Notes: a model not told the origin generated them from the sequence alone. DNA of 64,000 bases from Algoriphagus iocasae (GCF_014206875.1 NZ_JACIJO010000003.1:1010660-1074659); one strand, 5' to 3'. Shown: positions 8,770-17,800, counted from the first letter of the stretch. Numbers and translations are program-made.

Positions 8770-9981
8770 TTAAAATATTGTTCCCGAACCGATTGACTCT
8801 TCTTCGTTGTACCAAGCTACAAATTGTCCGGAGGCAACACCTTTTTGAGGTTCATCAAAAATCACATAAAGACCATTTTCTTTCCGGATCAAAGTTGCCC
8901 AGGATAATGGTTGTCTATATCTGATTCTTGATTTGTACCGGGCACTTTCACCAATTCCTAAAGCTAAATCTTCTCGAATCCAATGGATTTGATCTTCTTT
9001 GACAAACAACCCATATTTCAATAAACCTGGATGAGTTTCTCCCAAACCGGTGTAAATAACATTCTCCTTTGTGTCTGTTCCGATCACAAATAGGGGCTTT
9101 CCTGTTCCTCCCACTTGAAGGCCTTTTCTTTGACCTACAGTGAAATAATGGGCTCCATTGTGCTCTCCAAGGATTTTACCTTGGTCTTGTGAGTAATGAA
9201 TAGGCATGGAGATCGCATCCAAAGTTTCTTTATCCCAATCTTCTGCTGGAATTCCTGCAGGAATTTTTTGGGACTCATATACTTCTAGATTCTCAGGGAT
9301 TTGAATGATTTTGCCCTTTTTAGGCTTCAATTGCTGTTGAAGAAAATCAGGAAGTCTCACTTTGCCAATGAAACATAAACCTTGAGAATCCTTTTTATCT
9401 GCGGTGATCAAATCCAACTCTTTCGCAATTTTCCTAACCTCAGGTTTTTGCAAATGACCTATAGGGAAAAGCGCTTTGCTCAATTGCTCTTGGTTTAATT
9501 GGCATAGAAAATAGCTTTGATCCTTATTAGGATCGGCACCTGCCAATAGCTGATACACTGGCTTTCCATCTACCTCAATTTCACCTTTTTGACAATAATG
9601 TCCCGTGGCGACAAAGTCCGCTTTTAGCTTTTGCGCAGCTTTTAAGAAAATATCAAATTTGATTTCACGGTTACAGAGAATGTCTGGATTTGGAGTTCTT
9701 CCTGCTTCGTATTCTCCAAACATGTAGTCTACGATTCGTTCTCGGTATTCCTCACTCAGATCGATCGCCTGAAAAGGTATTCCTAACTTCTCAGCCACAA
9801 GCATGGCATCAGTGGAATCTTCCATCCATGGACATTCATTCGAAATGGTAACGGACTCATCGTGCCAGTTTTTCATAAACATCCCGATGACTTCATAGCC
9901 TTGCTCGAGTAGGAGATGAGCGGCTACGGAACTGTCGACACCTCCTGAAAGGCCGACGACTACTCTAGGTTTTGTTTTCAT
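8770..9981 (-). CDS. mnmA: tRNA-specific 2-thiouridylase MnmA
   Basis: Makes 2-thiouridine at position 34 of tRNA Lys, Glu and Gln. The 403-residue protein has the PP-loop SGGVDSS (12-18), the first active cysteine in DILCNREIKF (Cys103) and the second in GLCFIGKV (Cys203), so the sulfur-transfer pair is complete. The GQRKGL motif of the central domain and a C-terminal beta-barrel follow. Length is slightly above the E. coli enzyme's. A -7-like box lies upstream at 10067-10074. It heads a minus-strand group of RNA-modification genes with truC. Confidence 0.96.
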   Translation of the reverse strand: MKTKPRVVVGLSGGVDSSVAAHLLLEQGYEVIGMFMKNWHDESVTISNECPWMEDSTDAMLVAEKLGIPFQAIDLSEEYRERIVDYMFGEYEAGRTPNPDILCNREIKFDIFLKAAQKLKADFVATGHYCQKGEIEVDGKPVYQLLAGADPNKDQSYFLCQLNQEQLSKALFPIGHLQKPEVRKIAKELDLITADKKDSQGLCFIGKVRLPDFLQQQLKPKKGKIIQIPENLEVYESQKIPAGIPAEDWDKETLDAISMPIHYSQDQGKILGEHNGAHYFTVGQRKGLQVGGTGKPLFVIGTDTKENVIYTGLGETHPGLLKYGLFVKEDQIHWIREDLALGIGESARYKSRIRYRQPLSWATLIRKENGLYVIFDEPQKGVASGQFVAWYNEEESIGSGTIF

Positions 9982-10066
9982 GTGTTGTAATAATTAATGG
10001 ATTCAAGGTCCATTAGGTTACAGATGATTAGAAAACTTCAATTGAAACAAATTGGTTCTCTTCGGG

Positions 10067-10074
10067 CAAAGTTA
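10067..10074 (-). promoter_or_regulatory. Candidate -7 box of mnmA
   Basis: Reads TAACTTTG on the minus strand, an exact match to TAnnTTTG, about 85 bases ahead of the mnmA start. No clear -33 TTTG is seen at the expected distance. Confidence 0.4.
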
Positions 10075-10092
10075 AGGAATAGGAAAATGAAA

Positions 10093-10135
10093 AAGGGAAA
10101 ATGTTTTCTTGTTAGGTAAGAATTCATTTTCCCTT
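10093..10135 (-). terminator. Terminator hairpin of the ggt operon
   Basis: Outer stem AAGGGAAAATG / CATTTTCCCTT (10093-10103 and 10125-10135), with an inner TTCTT / AAGAA continuation after a TT/TT bulge. On the minus strand it is followed by T residues. It lies 22 bases beyond the ggt stop. Confidence 0.8.
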
Positions 10136-10156
10136 CTAGTCTTGAATTTTAAGTTT

Positions 10157-11872
10157 TTAAAACCCTACAGCTTTATCGTCTCCTCTAGGATCCGCTCCAC
10201 CTTCCAATTTTCCGTCAGGCAAAACCAGAATTGCATCGACTTTTCCTATGATTGGATTATTGTTTTCAAGGATGATATATCCCTTAGATTTAAGATTATT
10301 CAATAAAGTGGTGTCAAAAGAATCCGGTTCGAAACTGACTACATCTGGAAGCCATTGATGATGGAAACGGGCCGATTCTACCGCTTCTTGCATTCCCATA
10401 TCAAATTCATAGACATTCAAAATTGTCTGTAAAACTGAAGTGATAATCGTAGATCCACCAGGAGTACCGACTACCATCCATAGTTTTCCATCTCTTTCGA
10501 CCAAAGTAGGTGTCATGCTGCTCAACATTCTCTTTCCTGCCTGAATGCTATTTGCCTCTGCACCGATTAAGCCAAACATGTTTGGTACGCCTGGTTTGGA
10601 GCTGAAATCGTCCATTTCATTATTCATGAAAAAGCCAAGCTCGTCGATGTAGACTTTTGAACCATAGGCACCATTGAGAGTGGTCGTAACCGAAACTGCA
10701 TTTCCCTCGGCATCGATGATGGAATAATGAGTGGTTTCCATACTTTCTGCAAAAGCAATTTTACCTTCAGCAATATCCTCTGACTTGGTAGCCTGATCAA
10801 AAGAGAATGTTTCCATTCTGGATTTCAAATATGATGAATCCATTAATTCTGCTTTTGGAATATCAACAAAATCAGGGTCTCCTAAGAAATAATTACGATC
10901 TGCATAAGCTCTTCTTTCTGCTTCTACCAAAAGCTGGATATGCTCCGCACTATGGTGACCAAACTCATTCACAGGATACGGTTCGATCATTCCGAATATC
11001 TGAGCCAAGGTAATTCCGCCTGAACTAGGAGGAGCCATGGATATGATTTTCAGATCTTTATAATTGAAAATTATCGGTTCTCTCCATGCTGCTTGATAGC
11101 TTGCCAAATCCTCTTCAGTAATAATCCCGCCCATTTCCTGGATATGTTTTGAAAGGATTTTTGCTGTTTCACCTTTGTAAAACTCATCCATTCCTCCTTT
11201 GGCTATCCTTTTTAATGTTTCAGCCAAAACAGGGAATTTCAAGGTGTCACCTTCATTCACTTCTTTGGCAAAGTAAGTTTCCGGTCCATTTACCTCAATG
11301 AATGTTTCTCTTAATCTTTGGAGTCTATTCGCTTGGTTAGCTGTCGTGACATAACCATTCTCAGCAAGTTCGATGACTGGAGCCAATACTTCTTCAGGAT
11401 TCAGTTTCCCGAATTTCTTTTGTGCGGTAAAAATCCCTGCAATGGTTCCGGGAACACCAGAAGCCAAAGCTCCTTTCGTACTTAAGCCAGGAATCACATC
11501 TCCGTTTTCATCCAGATACATATCAGCAAATGCTGCAGCAGGTGCTTTTTCACGGTAATCCAATGACCCGGTTTCTCCATCTGCCATTCTATATATCATA
11601 AATCCGCCACCACCAAGATTCCCTGCAAATGGGTAAATGACCGCAAGTGCCATCTCTGTTGCCATCATCGCATCAAAAGCATTTCCTCCTTTTTTGATGA
11701 TGTCCAAGCCAATTTTAGATGCCTCTTCCCGAGCAGATACCACCATTGCATTTTCTGCAATAGTTCCAGTGATTTTTGGAGAAGTCTCTTTTTTCTCCTG
11801 ACAGGAGATTGTTGCAATAAAAAAAGTGGCACCTGCTAAAAAAGCGGATGCCACTCGTACTGATTTAATCAT
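10157..11872 (-). CDS. ggt: Gamma-glutamyltransferase, lipoprotein
   Basis: Autoprocessing Ntn-hydrolase that cleaves gamma-glutamyl bonds of glutathione and related peptides. The 571-residue precursor starts with a lipoprotein signal (T-I-S-C, Cys24), so it should be anchored to a membrane. The self-cleavage site is at ETTHYS, with Thr380 as new N-terminus and nucleophile of the small subunit; GTPGGSTI and the LSSMTPT substrate-binding stretch are present. The ATG overlaps the stop codon of the S9 peptidase by one base (TAATG), so translation is probably coupled. The shared operon suggests joint use in peptide breakdown. Confidence 0.95.
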   Translation of the reverse strand: MIKSVRVASAFLAGATFFIATISCQEKKETSPKITGTIAENAMVVSAREEASKIGLDIIKKGGNAFDAMMATEMALAVIYPFAGNLGGGGFMIYRMADGETGSLDYREKAPAAAFADMYLDENGDVIPGLSTKGALASGVPGTIAGIFTAQKKFGKLNPEEVLAPVIELAENGYVTTANQANRLQRLRETFIEVNGPETYFAKEVNEGDTLKFPVLAETLKRIAKGGMDEFYKGETAKILSKHIQEMGGIITEEDLASYQAAWREPIIFNYKDLKIISMAPPSSGGITLAQIFGMIEPYPVNEFGHHSAEHIQLLVEAERRAYADRNYFLGDPDFVDIPKAELMDSSYLKSRMETFSFDQATKSEDIAEGKIAFAESMETTHYSIIDAEGNAVSVTTTLNGAYGSKVYIDELGFFMNNEMDDFSSKPGVPNMFGLIGAEANSIQAGKRMLSSMTPTLVERDGKLWMVVGTPGGSTIITSVLQTILNVYEFDMGMQEAVESARFHHQWLPDVVSFEPDSFDTTLLNNLKSKGYIILENNNPIIGKVDAILVLPDGKLEGGADPRGDDKAVGF

Positions 11873-14244
11873 TATTCTTCAAGTAGGGTGGTGTTGAATA
11901 ATTTTAGAATTCGTTTGTATTCGTCAGTCCAGGAACTTGGCTCTACAAATCCATGATCTTCTACCGGATAAATCGCCATTTCCCAATTGTCTTTCCCAAG
12001 CTCTATCAATCTTTGAGAAAGTCTGACAACATCCTGAAAATGGACATTAACATCGACCATTCCATGTGCCATTAACAGATTTCCTTTTAGTCCTTCTGCG
12101 AAATAGATTGGACCAGATCTTCTATAGGCAATAGGATCTTCTTCAGGTGTATTCAAAATATTGGAAGTGTATCCATGGTTATAATGTGCCCAGTCAGTTA
12201 CAGATCTTAATGCAGCTCCTGATTTAAACACATCTGGCGCGTTAAATAGAGCCATCAAAGTGATAAATCCACCATAACTTCCTCCATAAATACCGATTCT
12301 GTCTGCATCAACACCTTGAGTAGAAACAAGATATTTAGCACCATCTACCTGATCAGAAAGGTCTTTTCCTCCCATATGACGGTAGATTCCTGTTCTCCAG
12401 TCTCTACCATATCCAGCACTTGCTCGGTAGTCAATATCCAAAACGGTGTAACCTAGATCAGTTAATAAATTATGGAACATGTATTCTCTGAAATAGCTGC
12501 TCCACCATTTATGCACATTCTGAAGGTATCCAGCTCCGTGTACGAAAATGACAGCAGCTCCATTTTTCTTAGAAGGATCTGGGCTATACAATCTAGCCGG
12601 TACCTGAGCCCCGTCTTCTGCAGTGAATTTTACAATTTCAGGATCTCTCCAGTTATAGGATTTGAATTCCTCAGATTGTCCAGAAGTTAATTGGGTTGGT
12701 TTTGCTCCAACTTTATTGTCCTGAATATAAAGTTCTGTTGGCTTGTTACTATAGGAATACAAAATCGCAAGTTTCTTCTCATCTGGAGAAAGAGTTACCT
12801 CGTTGTTTCCAGTCATGGATGTAAGCTTCTCCATTTTCCCACCCATGAGAGGCATTTTATAAAAATGTCTTTCACCTGGATCAACTTCTGAAGTGGTCAA
12901 GTACCATGATTTCTGATCTTTAGAAATGAATGGATCAAACACCTCGTATTTTCCTGAAGTCAAGGCGGTTTTTTTACCTGACTCTACATCCATAAGGTAT
13001 AGATGTGAATAACCAGTTTCTTCTGATTGGAAGTAAATGTGTTTATTGTCTGGAAGCCATCCAAGTGTTCCTCCTGAAAAAGACCATCCAATACCTGGAC
13101 CAGCAATCCATGCTTCATCTCTTTGTCTGTCAAGTGTTTTTAATTCACCGGTTTTTAGGTCAATCAAAGAAATCCATCTGTCTTTATTGTCATTAGATCG
13201 GATATTAATAACTGCTTTAGAGCCATCTTGAGAAAAATAAGGCTGTGATAAAATCACCGATCTTTCTTTTTCTTCCCAGGTTTTCTCAGGGTAATCTTTC
13301 ACATAATCTGGAAGATCTTTGATTCCTGGTAGTTCGGAAGTACTAATGAAATAAACAGTATCTCTCGTTAAATCATAGATTCCTATTTCTACAGTCGTTG
13401 GTTCATTTCCCACTTTTGATCGCGCATTCAAATCAGTGGTATAACCAGAAGCATCTACATAATCTGGAACTTTGGTGTTTTTACTTGATCCTCTGTTGTA
13501 ATAGGCAAAAGTGGCATATTTAGCATCAGGAGAAAGTGAAAGGCTCACAGGGTTTTTTCCATTCGTATAATAAGTAAACTCCTTTTCGGATTGATCAGAA
13601 ATTGATTCCCGATAAGCTCTACTGGCTTTTTGAGCCTCTTTTCGCTCTCTTACTACTTGAAGAAGGTCGAGATTATCTTTTTCGAGAAAATCTAGATTTT
13701 CCGATCCATTATTTGATTTTTTTTCAGCAGGTTTTGATCCGGAATTAATGTTTGTGACTTTCTCTACTTCTTTCGTGGTTCTATTTACAATGAAGATATT
13801 TCCATCAGAAACGAATGAAATCAAGTTTTCATCCGCCAAGAAATTCGGATTGGAAAGGTTCTGATACCATTCTAAAACCACTGTTTTAGATTTTTTTGCC
13901 AAGTCTTCAACGATAATTTTCTGATCTTCTAAATAAAGTTGTTGGGTTTTGGTACTGTTATAAGAAGAGGAGCTTTTTCTCAAAGAATTTTCCTCTGGCC
14001 AATGAACTTTAACTATTTCAGAGGGAGACGAAAGTGAGATTTTATATAATGAATCTGCAGGATCTCCTTCCAGGTTGTACTTGAAATACACTTGCTGACT
14101 TGCATCATCCCATCTTACTGAAGAAGGAAAAGTCCCCATCCACTTCGGATCTCTCATAATATACTCCACAGATAAACTGCTTTGAGCATGAAGTTCAAAT
14201 AGGGCAATAAACAAGAGGGGCAGAAAAAGAAGTTTTCGCTGCAT
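11872..14244 (-). CDS. Secreted S9-family prolyl oligopeptidase / dipeptidyl peptidase IV-like
   Basis: A 790-residue exported serine peptidase. The signal peptide ends at H-A-Q (about residue 21). A beta-propeller with D-x-K and S-x-D-x-K repeats covers roughly 40-540, and an alpha/beta-hydrolase domain fills the C-terminus. The catalytic triad is visible: Ser656 in GGSYGG, Asp731 in VDVNVHF, His764 in EDHGF. It should release dipeptides or short peptides in the periplasm. It lies between the Hpt gene (26-base gap) and ggt (1-base overlap) in one minus-strand operon. Confidence 0.94.
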   Translation of the reverse strand: MQRKLLFLPLLFIALFELHAQSSLSVEYIMRDPKWMGTFPSSVRWDDASQQVYFKYNLEGDPADSLYKISLSSPSEIVKVHWPEENSLRKSSSSYNSTKTQQLYLEDQKIIVEDLAKKSKTVVLEWYQNLSNPNFLADENLISFVSDGNIFIVNRTTKEVEKVTNINSGSKPAEKKSNNGSENLDFLEKDNLDLLQVVRERKEAQKASRAYRESISDQSEKEFTYYTNGKNPVSLSLSPDAKYATFAYYNRGSSKNTKVPDYVDASGYTTDLNARSKVGNEPTTVEIGIYDLTRDTVYFISTSELPGIKDLPDYVKDYPEKTWEEKERSVILSQPYFSQDGSKAVINIRSNDNKDRWISLIDLKTGELKTLDRQRDEAWIAGPGIGWSFSGGTLGWLPDNKHIYFQSEETGYSHLYLMDVESGKKTALTSGKYEVFDPFISKDQKSWYLTTSEVDPGERHFYKMPLMGGKMEKLTSMTGNNEVTLSPDEKKLAILYSYSNKPTELYIQDNKVGAKPTQLTSGQSEEFKSYNWRDPEIVKFTAEDGAQVPARLYSPDPSKKNGAAVIFVHGAGYLQNVHKWWSSYFREYMFHNLLTDLGYTVLDIDYRASAGYGRDWRTGIYRHMGGKDLSDQVDGAKYLVSTQGVDADRIGIYGGSYGGFITLMALFNAPDVFKSGAALRSVTDWAHYNHGYTSNILNTPEEDPIAYRRSGPIYFAEGLKGNLLMAHGMVDVNVHFQDVVRLSQRLIELGKDNWEMAIYPVEDHGFVEPSSWTDEYKRILKLFNTTLLEE

Positions 14245-14270
14245 AGTAAATAGAAGGTTGGTTTTAAAAT

Positions 14271-14606
14271 TTATTTTAATGAAATCAAGAAGTCATTTAG
14301 CTCTTCGATGATCAGGTTCAGATGGCCTTGCAATGACTTATTCAAATTTTCAGAGGATTCTAAATTTGCTTCGATTTCTTCCAGTAATTTTCTGCTTTTC
14401 AGAGCTCCGATATAGCTCATGGTCGGTTTAGCTTTATGACATCTCTTTTTGATCGTGGCAAAATCCTTTTGCTCATAAAACTTATCCAGTTCTTTTAAAT
14501 CCTTGATATTTGTATCCAAAATGATTTGAATCATCTCCCTCGTCATTTCAGGGTCATCTTCCCCAAAATACTGATAAATAGATTGCTCATTTATGATTTG
14601 ATACAT
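14271..14606 (-). CDS. Orphan histidine phosphotransfer (Hpt) domain protein
   Basis: A 111-residue four-helix-bundle Hpt protein that would relay phosphate between response regulators. The phospho-accepting histidine is His57 in KKRCHKAKPTMSYIGA, which matches the H-x-L-K-G-S-s-x-x-x-G pattern with A-K-P-T in place of the usual L-K-G-S. I take the ATG at 14606 (MYQII); the frame up to 14750 has AT-rich, atypical residues. No histidine kinase is adjacent; a lone receiver protein lies at 53.6 kb. It is the first gene of the S9-ggt group. Confidence 0.8.
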   Translation of the reverse strand: MYQIINEQSIYQYFGEDDPEMTREMIQIILDTNIKDLKELDKFYEQKDFATIKKRCHKAKPTMSYIGALKSRKLLEEIEANLESSENLNKSLQGHLNLIIEELNDFLISLK

Positions 14607-14840
14607 AGTCGGAATTAAAAGGGTATAAATTGAAAAAACTTCGTTTGGTACACGCTGCTTAAAATTAAAAACAATTTTCAATTTGTTGCTTTCTAAACAA
14701 ATGCTTTTCCCTGAATTTATAATTTTTCTTAGAATTATTGACCCTTTCAATGTTTGAAGTCAGGATAACTCTTATGATTTATTATGGCTTCTTACCTTAC
14801 AATCCCTAATTTTGAGCCTGAAAAAAAGGATTGCTTCATC

Positions 14841-14996
14841 ATGAATCGGAACAAGAAGATCTTTCTGGTGTTATTTATAATCTTCATGTTAATTATCGCA
14901 TGGATTGGTTATGATATTTCTACCCGTACAACATTTCCCGGATCTAAGGGGAATTTGAAGGAGAGAATTACAACAGGAGAAGGAACTGAAAAATGA
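14841..14996 (+). CDS. Small single-pass membrane protein
   Basis: A 51-residue protein with a basic N-terminus (MNRNKK), one hydrophobic helix (about 7-24, FLVLFIIFMLIIAWIGY) and a polar tail. I prefer the ATG at 14841 to the earlier one at 14784 because it gives this clean membrane-protein start. Its TGA overlaps the next gene's ATG (ATGA), so the two are translationally coupled. I do not recognise the family. Confidence 0.65.
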   Translation: MNRNKKIFLVLFIIFMLIIAWIGYDISTRTTFPGSKGNLKERITTGEGTEK

Positions 14997-15466
14997 AAGC
15001 TGGTAAAAAGATAAATATTGAGAATCTCGACCTGGATGAAATGAAAGAGAAAATTTCTGAAAATCCAGGTACTCTTCCATATGCCCATCACACAGGGAGT
15101 GCCATCGTAAAACCCGAGGATCAAGGCAAAATAACTGGGAGAGCTTTGGCAGCTATGCAAAGCCAAACGGATATACAGATGTCTCAGATTTACCAGCAAA
15201 TGCAATTATTGGCTGAGCAAGCAAAGGCCATTCAATCTAGAGTTCAGTATTCCGAGCGGATTTATCAAGCTCAGGTTTCTTTCGAACCACTAATTAATCA
15301 TCATTACTTTTTATATCAGAAAGAGGATGGAACAGATTTTTTGAGCATGATTTCTCCAAACGAATGGGGGAGAAAAAAAGGCTTTGCAAAGTTTTTAGCC
15401 GAAGTAAAATTATTAGCAGATCATACTTGGGATATAGTCCAAGAAAATAAATCAACAGATGGATAA
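14993..15466 (+). CDS. DUF2452 domain-containing protein
   Basis: A 157-residue soluble protein that I recognise as DUF2452-like (the family that includes human C1orf50): N-terminal NPGTLPYAHHTGSAIVKPED, a helix with QSQTDIQMSQIYQQMQLLAEQA (about 55-85), then the FEP-INHHYFLYQ-EDGTDFLSMISPNEWG segment and a C-terminal helix. Its function is unknown in any organism as far as I know. It is coupled on both sides: ATGA overlap with the small membrane protein upstream and an 8-base overlap with the next gene. Confidence 0.82.
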   Translation: MKAGKKINIENLDLDEMKEKISENPGTLPYAHHTGSAIVKPEDQGKITGRALAAMQSQTDIQMSQIYQQMQLLAEQAKAIQSRVQYSERIYQAQVSFEPLINHHYFLYQKEDGTDFLSMISPNEWGRKKGFAKFLAEVKLLADHTWDIVQENKSTDG

Positions 15467-16103
15467 TCTGATTACCCGCCAACTTGAATCTATTTTAAAA
15501 GAAGCGGAATTAGAGTTCGAAAGAGACTTTGAACTGGAATTAAACCCTAAATTTCTTGATGCGAAAGGAAAAACCTGGTTAGAGGAAATCTATTCAGATT
15601 TAAGTGGCTTAAATGAATCTCCATTGCTGAAAAAACTGAAGTTTGATTTCAAAATCAATAGAACTTTGGTTCAATACGATGACGAGTTACACTTTAATAG
15701 ATATCGATTAATTTCCTTTAGGTCAGATTTTTATAGAGAAAATAATGTTCCGTTTCTTGAGACACAGAAGAGATTATGCCGAACTTATGAAAAAGATTGC
15801 CTGAAAGCCGGAATGCAATTAAGAGTTTGGAATGGACCTCCTGTTGCCAAGCATAGTTTTGGTGAATCAAATGAACCTGGAGACTTTTCAGGCAATGGTG
15901 CTTCAGGTTGGAAATTATTGGCTTATAATGATGCCCAGATTGATATTCAGACAAGAATTCACGGCTACAAACTGATTCGTCTGACTCCTTATGAAACCTT
16001 GATGACAGGAGGCTCTTTAAAAAGGCTGGATCAATTGCTAATGAATCCAAAAGAAGAGCAGCGAAAAGTGCTGCTCAACTGGTTTTTAAGAAAATTGGAA
16101 TAA
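15459..16103 (+). CDS. Conserved-looking hypothetical protein, DUF2452 operon
   Basis: A 214-residue soluble protein of a family I cannot name. It starts with an acidic helical stretch (about 5-60), and continues with mixed alpha/beta sequence including a RYRLISFRSDFYR segment, a Cys-containing ETQKRLCRTYEKDC region and a basic C-terminus ending LLNWFLRKLE. No signal peptide, membrane segment or known catalytic motif is seen. It begins within the last 8 bases of the DUF2452 gene and ends 6 bases from the convergent kinase, so it is the last gene of a three-gene unit. Confidence 0.75.
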   Translation: MDNLITRQLESILKEAELEFERDFELELNPKFLDAKGKTWLEEIYSDLSGLNESPLLKKLKFDFKINRTLVQYDDELHFNRYRLISFRSDFYRENNVPFLETQKRLCRTYEKDCLKAGMQLRVWNGPPVAKHSFGESNEPGDFSGNGASGWKLLAYNDAQIDIQTRIHGYKLIRLTPYETLMTGGSLKRLDQLLMNPKEEQRKVLLNWFLRKLE

Positions 16104-16109
16104 CCTTGA

Positions 16110-16727
16110 TTAACTGAAAAGGCCGAAAATTTCCCTGTTTACTTTTTCTACCACAAATGAGAAATCAGCCGGATTTTCAACAAAATCCAAGTGATTTACA
16201 TCAATGATCAAAAGCTTTCCTTCCTGATAGTTTTTGATCCACTCTTCGTAATGTTGATTTAGGTTTTTGAGGTAATCAATCCGCATGGTCGTTTCATAAC
16301 TTCTACCTCGTTTTTCAATCTGCCCGACTAGCTTAGGGATATCTGCTCTTAAATAAATCAACAAATCTGGAGCTTTGACGTGTGCGATCATACTTTCAAA
16401 TAAACTCTGATAGTTTTCATAATCGCGATCAGTCATTAAACCGCTTTTATGCAGGTTTGCCGCAAAGATGTATGCATCCTCATAGATGGTACGATCCTGA
16501 ATGAAATCATACTCATTTTCTTGGATCTTCTTGATCTGATTAAATCTGGAATTCAGGAAATAAACCTGTAAATGGAAAGCCCATCGTTTCATATCTGCAT
16601 AAAAATCAGGCAAATACGGATTGTTGTCTACTGCTTCATATTCAGCTTTCCAACCATAATGTTTAGCAAGCTTTTCAGTAAGCGTCGTCTTCCCGCTTCC
16701 AATATTTCCGGAAACTGCGATGTGCAT
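16110..16727 (-). CDS. Deoxynucleoside kinase
   Basis: Phosphorylates deoxynucleosides for nucleotide salvage. The 205-residue protein has the P-loop GNIGSGKTT (7-15), the DRTIYEDAYIF segment that positions base and sugar, and the lid sequence KRGRSYE. This is the dCK/dGK-type family; base preference (adenosine, guanosine or cytidine) cannot be told. The gene lies 11 bases behind the 3-hydroxyacyl-CoA dehydrogenase gene on the same strand. Together with the CNT transporter and dCMP deaminase elsewhere in the window, it implies active deoxynucleotide salvage. Confidence 0.9.
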   Translation of the reverse strand: MHIAVSGNIGSGKTTLTEKLAKHYGWKAEYEAVDNNPYLPDFYADMKRWAFHLQVYFLNSRFNQIKKIQENEYDFIQDRTIYEDAYIFAANLHKSGLMTDRDYENYQSLFESMIAHVKAPDLLIYLRADIPKLVGQIEKRGRSYETTMRIDYLKNLNQHYEEWIKNYQEGKLLIIDVNHLDFVENPADFSFVVEKVNREIFGLFS

Positions 16728-16738
16728 TTGAATTAGGA

Positions 16739-17629
16739 TTAATTGGAAAATCTTGGAGAAACGACCAAATCTTTACTTCCCTTGGTGTATTGATAGAAAC
16801 CTTCGCCGGTTTTGACTCCTTTAAAGCCAGCTTCTACCATGTTTACCAATAAGGGACATGGAGCATATTTTGGGTTACCAAATCCTTCATGAAGCACTCT
16901 TAAAATCGAAAGGCAAACATCCAATCCTATAAAATCTGCTAACTGTAAGGGTCCCATTGGATGTGCCATTCCCAATTTCATTACTGTGTCAATCTCATTG
17001 ACTCCGGCCACATTCTCATATAAGGTATAAATCGCTTCATTGATCATTGGCATCAAAATTCTATTCGCTACGAAACCTGGATAATCATTTACCTCGACTG
17101 GTACTTTTGACAGTTTTCTGGAAAGATCCATGATCAGTGAGGTAGTTTCATCAGAGGTTGCATATCCACGGATTACTTCAATAAGCTTCATCACGGGAAC
17201 AGGATTCATGAAGTGCATTCCAATTACCTGATGAGGACGCTTGGTGGCAGCGGCAATTTTTGTGATGGAGATAGAGGATGTGTTAGAAGCCAAAATCGTA
17301 TGTGATGGACATAATTCATCTAATTGGCGAAAAATATCCAATTTGATATTCATGTTTTCAATTGCTGCCTCAATTACCAAATCTGCAGATTCTACCCCTT
17401 TTGATAATTCAGTAAAGGTTGAAATATTTGATAGAGCAGTGGTTTTGTCGCTTTCGGTAATCAACTCTTTAGCGACTTGTCTATCTAAATTCTTTTGAAT
17501 GGTAGAAATCGCTTTATCTAAAAATTCCTGCTTGATGTCTATCAATGATACCTGGTAGCCATGCTGAGCAAAAACATGTGCGATGCCATTTCCCATGGTT
17601 CCAGATCCAATAACAGCTATATTTTTCAT
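16739..17629 (-). CDS. 3-hydroxybutyryl-CoA / 3-hydroxyacyl-CoA dehydrogenase
   Basis: NAD(P)-dependent oxidation of 3-hydroxyacyl-CoA. The 296-residue single-domain-pair enzyme has the N-terminal Rossmann motif GSGTMG (8-13), the catalytic GMHFMNPVPVMKLIEV segment (His139, Glu151), Asn and Ser residues in ASNTSS (114-119), and a C-terminal helical domain beginning near PGFVANRI. Length matches Hbd/PaaH-type short forms rather than the FadB fusion. It leads a two-gene minus-strand unit with the deoxynucleoside kinase. Confidence 0.94.
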   Translation of the reverse strand: MKNIAVIGSGTMGNGIAHVFAQHGYQVSLIDIKQEFLDKAISTIQKNLDRQVAKELITESDKTTALSNISTFTELSKGVESADLVIEAAIENMNIKLDIFRQLDELCPSHTILASNTSSISITKIAAATKRPHQVIGMHFMNPVPVMKLIEVIRGYATSDETTSLIMDLSRKLSKVPVEVNDYPGFVANRILMPMINEAIYTLYENVAGVNEIDTVMKLGMAHPMGPLQLADFIGLDVCLSILRVLHEGFGNPKYAPCPLLVNMVEAGFKGVKTGEGFYQYTKGSKDLVVSPRFSN

Positions 17630-17788
17630 TTCTCTGTAATTTTTAAGTTAGTATTGGGTTTACGATCGATCCTTAAGTTGGAGGATTATCCAAAACTAGT
17701 TCCCTCACTTTCTAATTCCAATTTTTTTTAATTCCAACTCTGACTCTCAATGTCATAAATTCTTCTCTTTCAAAATAGGATTAATGCC

Positions 17789-17796
17789 TACCTTTG
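17789..17796 (+). promoter_or_regulatory. -7 box directly ahead of the CvfB-like gene
   Basis: TACCTTTG is an exact TAnnTTTG match that ends only 4 bases before the ATG at 17801. Transcription would then start at or within a few bases of the start codon, so the mRNA may be leaderless. Confidence 0.55.
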
Positions 17797-17800
17797 AAGC

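Noticed and set aside
8720..8815. N-terminal extension of the pseudouridine synthase
   Set aside because: It would translate the mnmA terminator and the end of mnmA; the family alignment begins at 8719.
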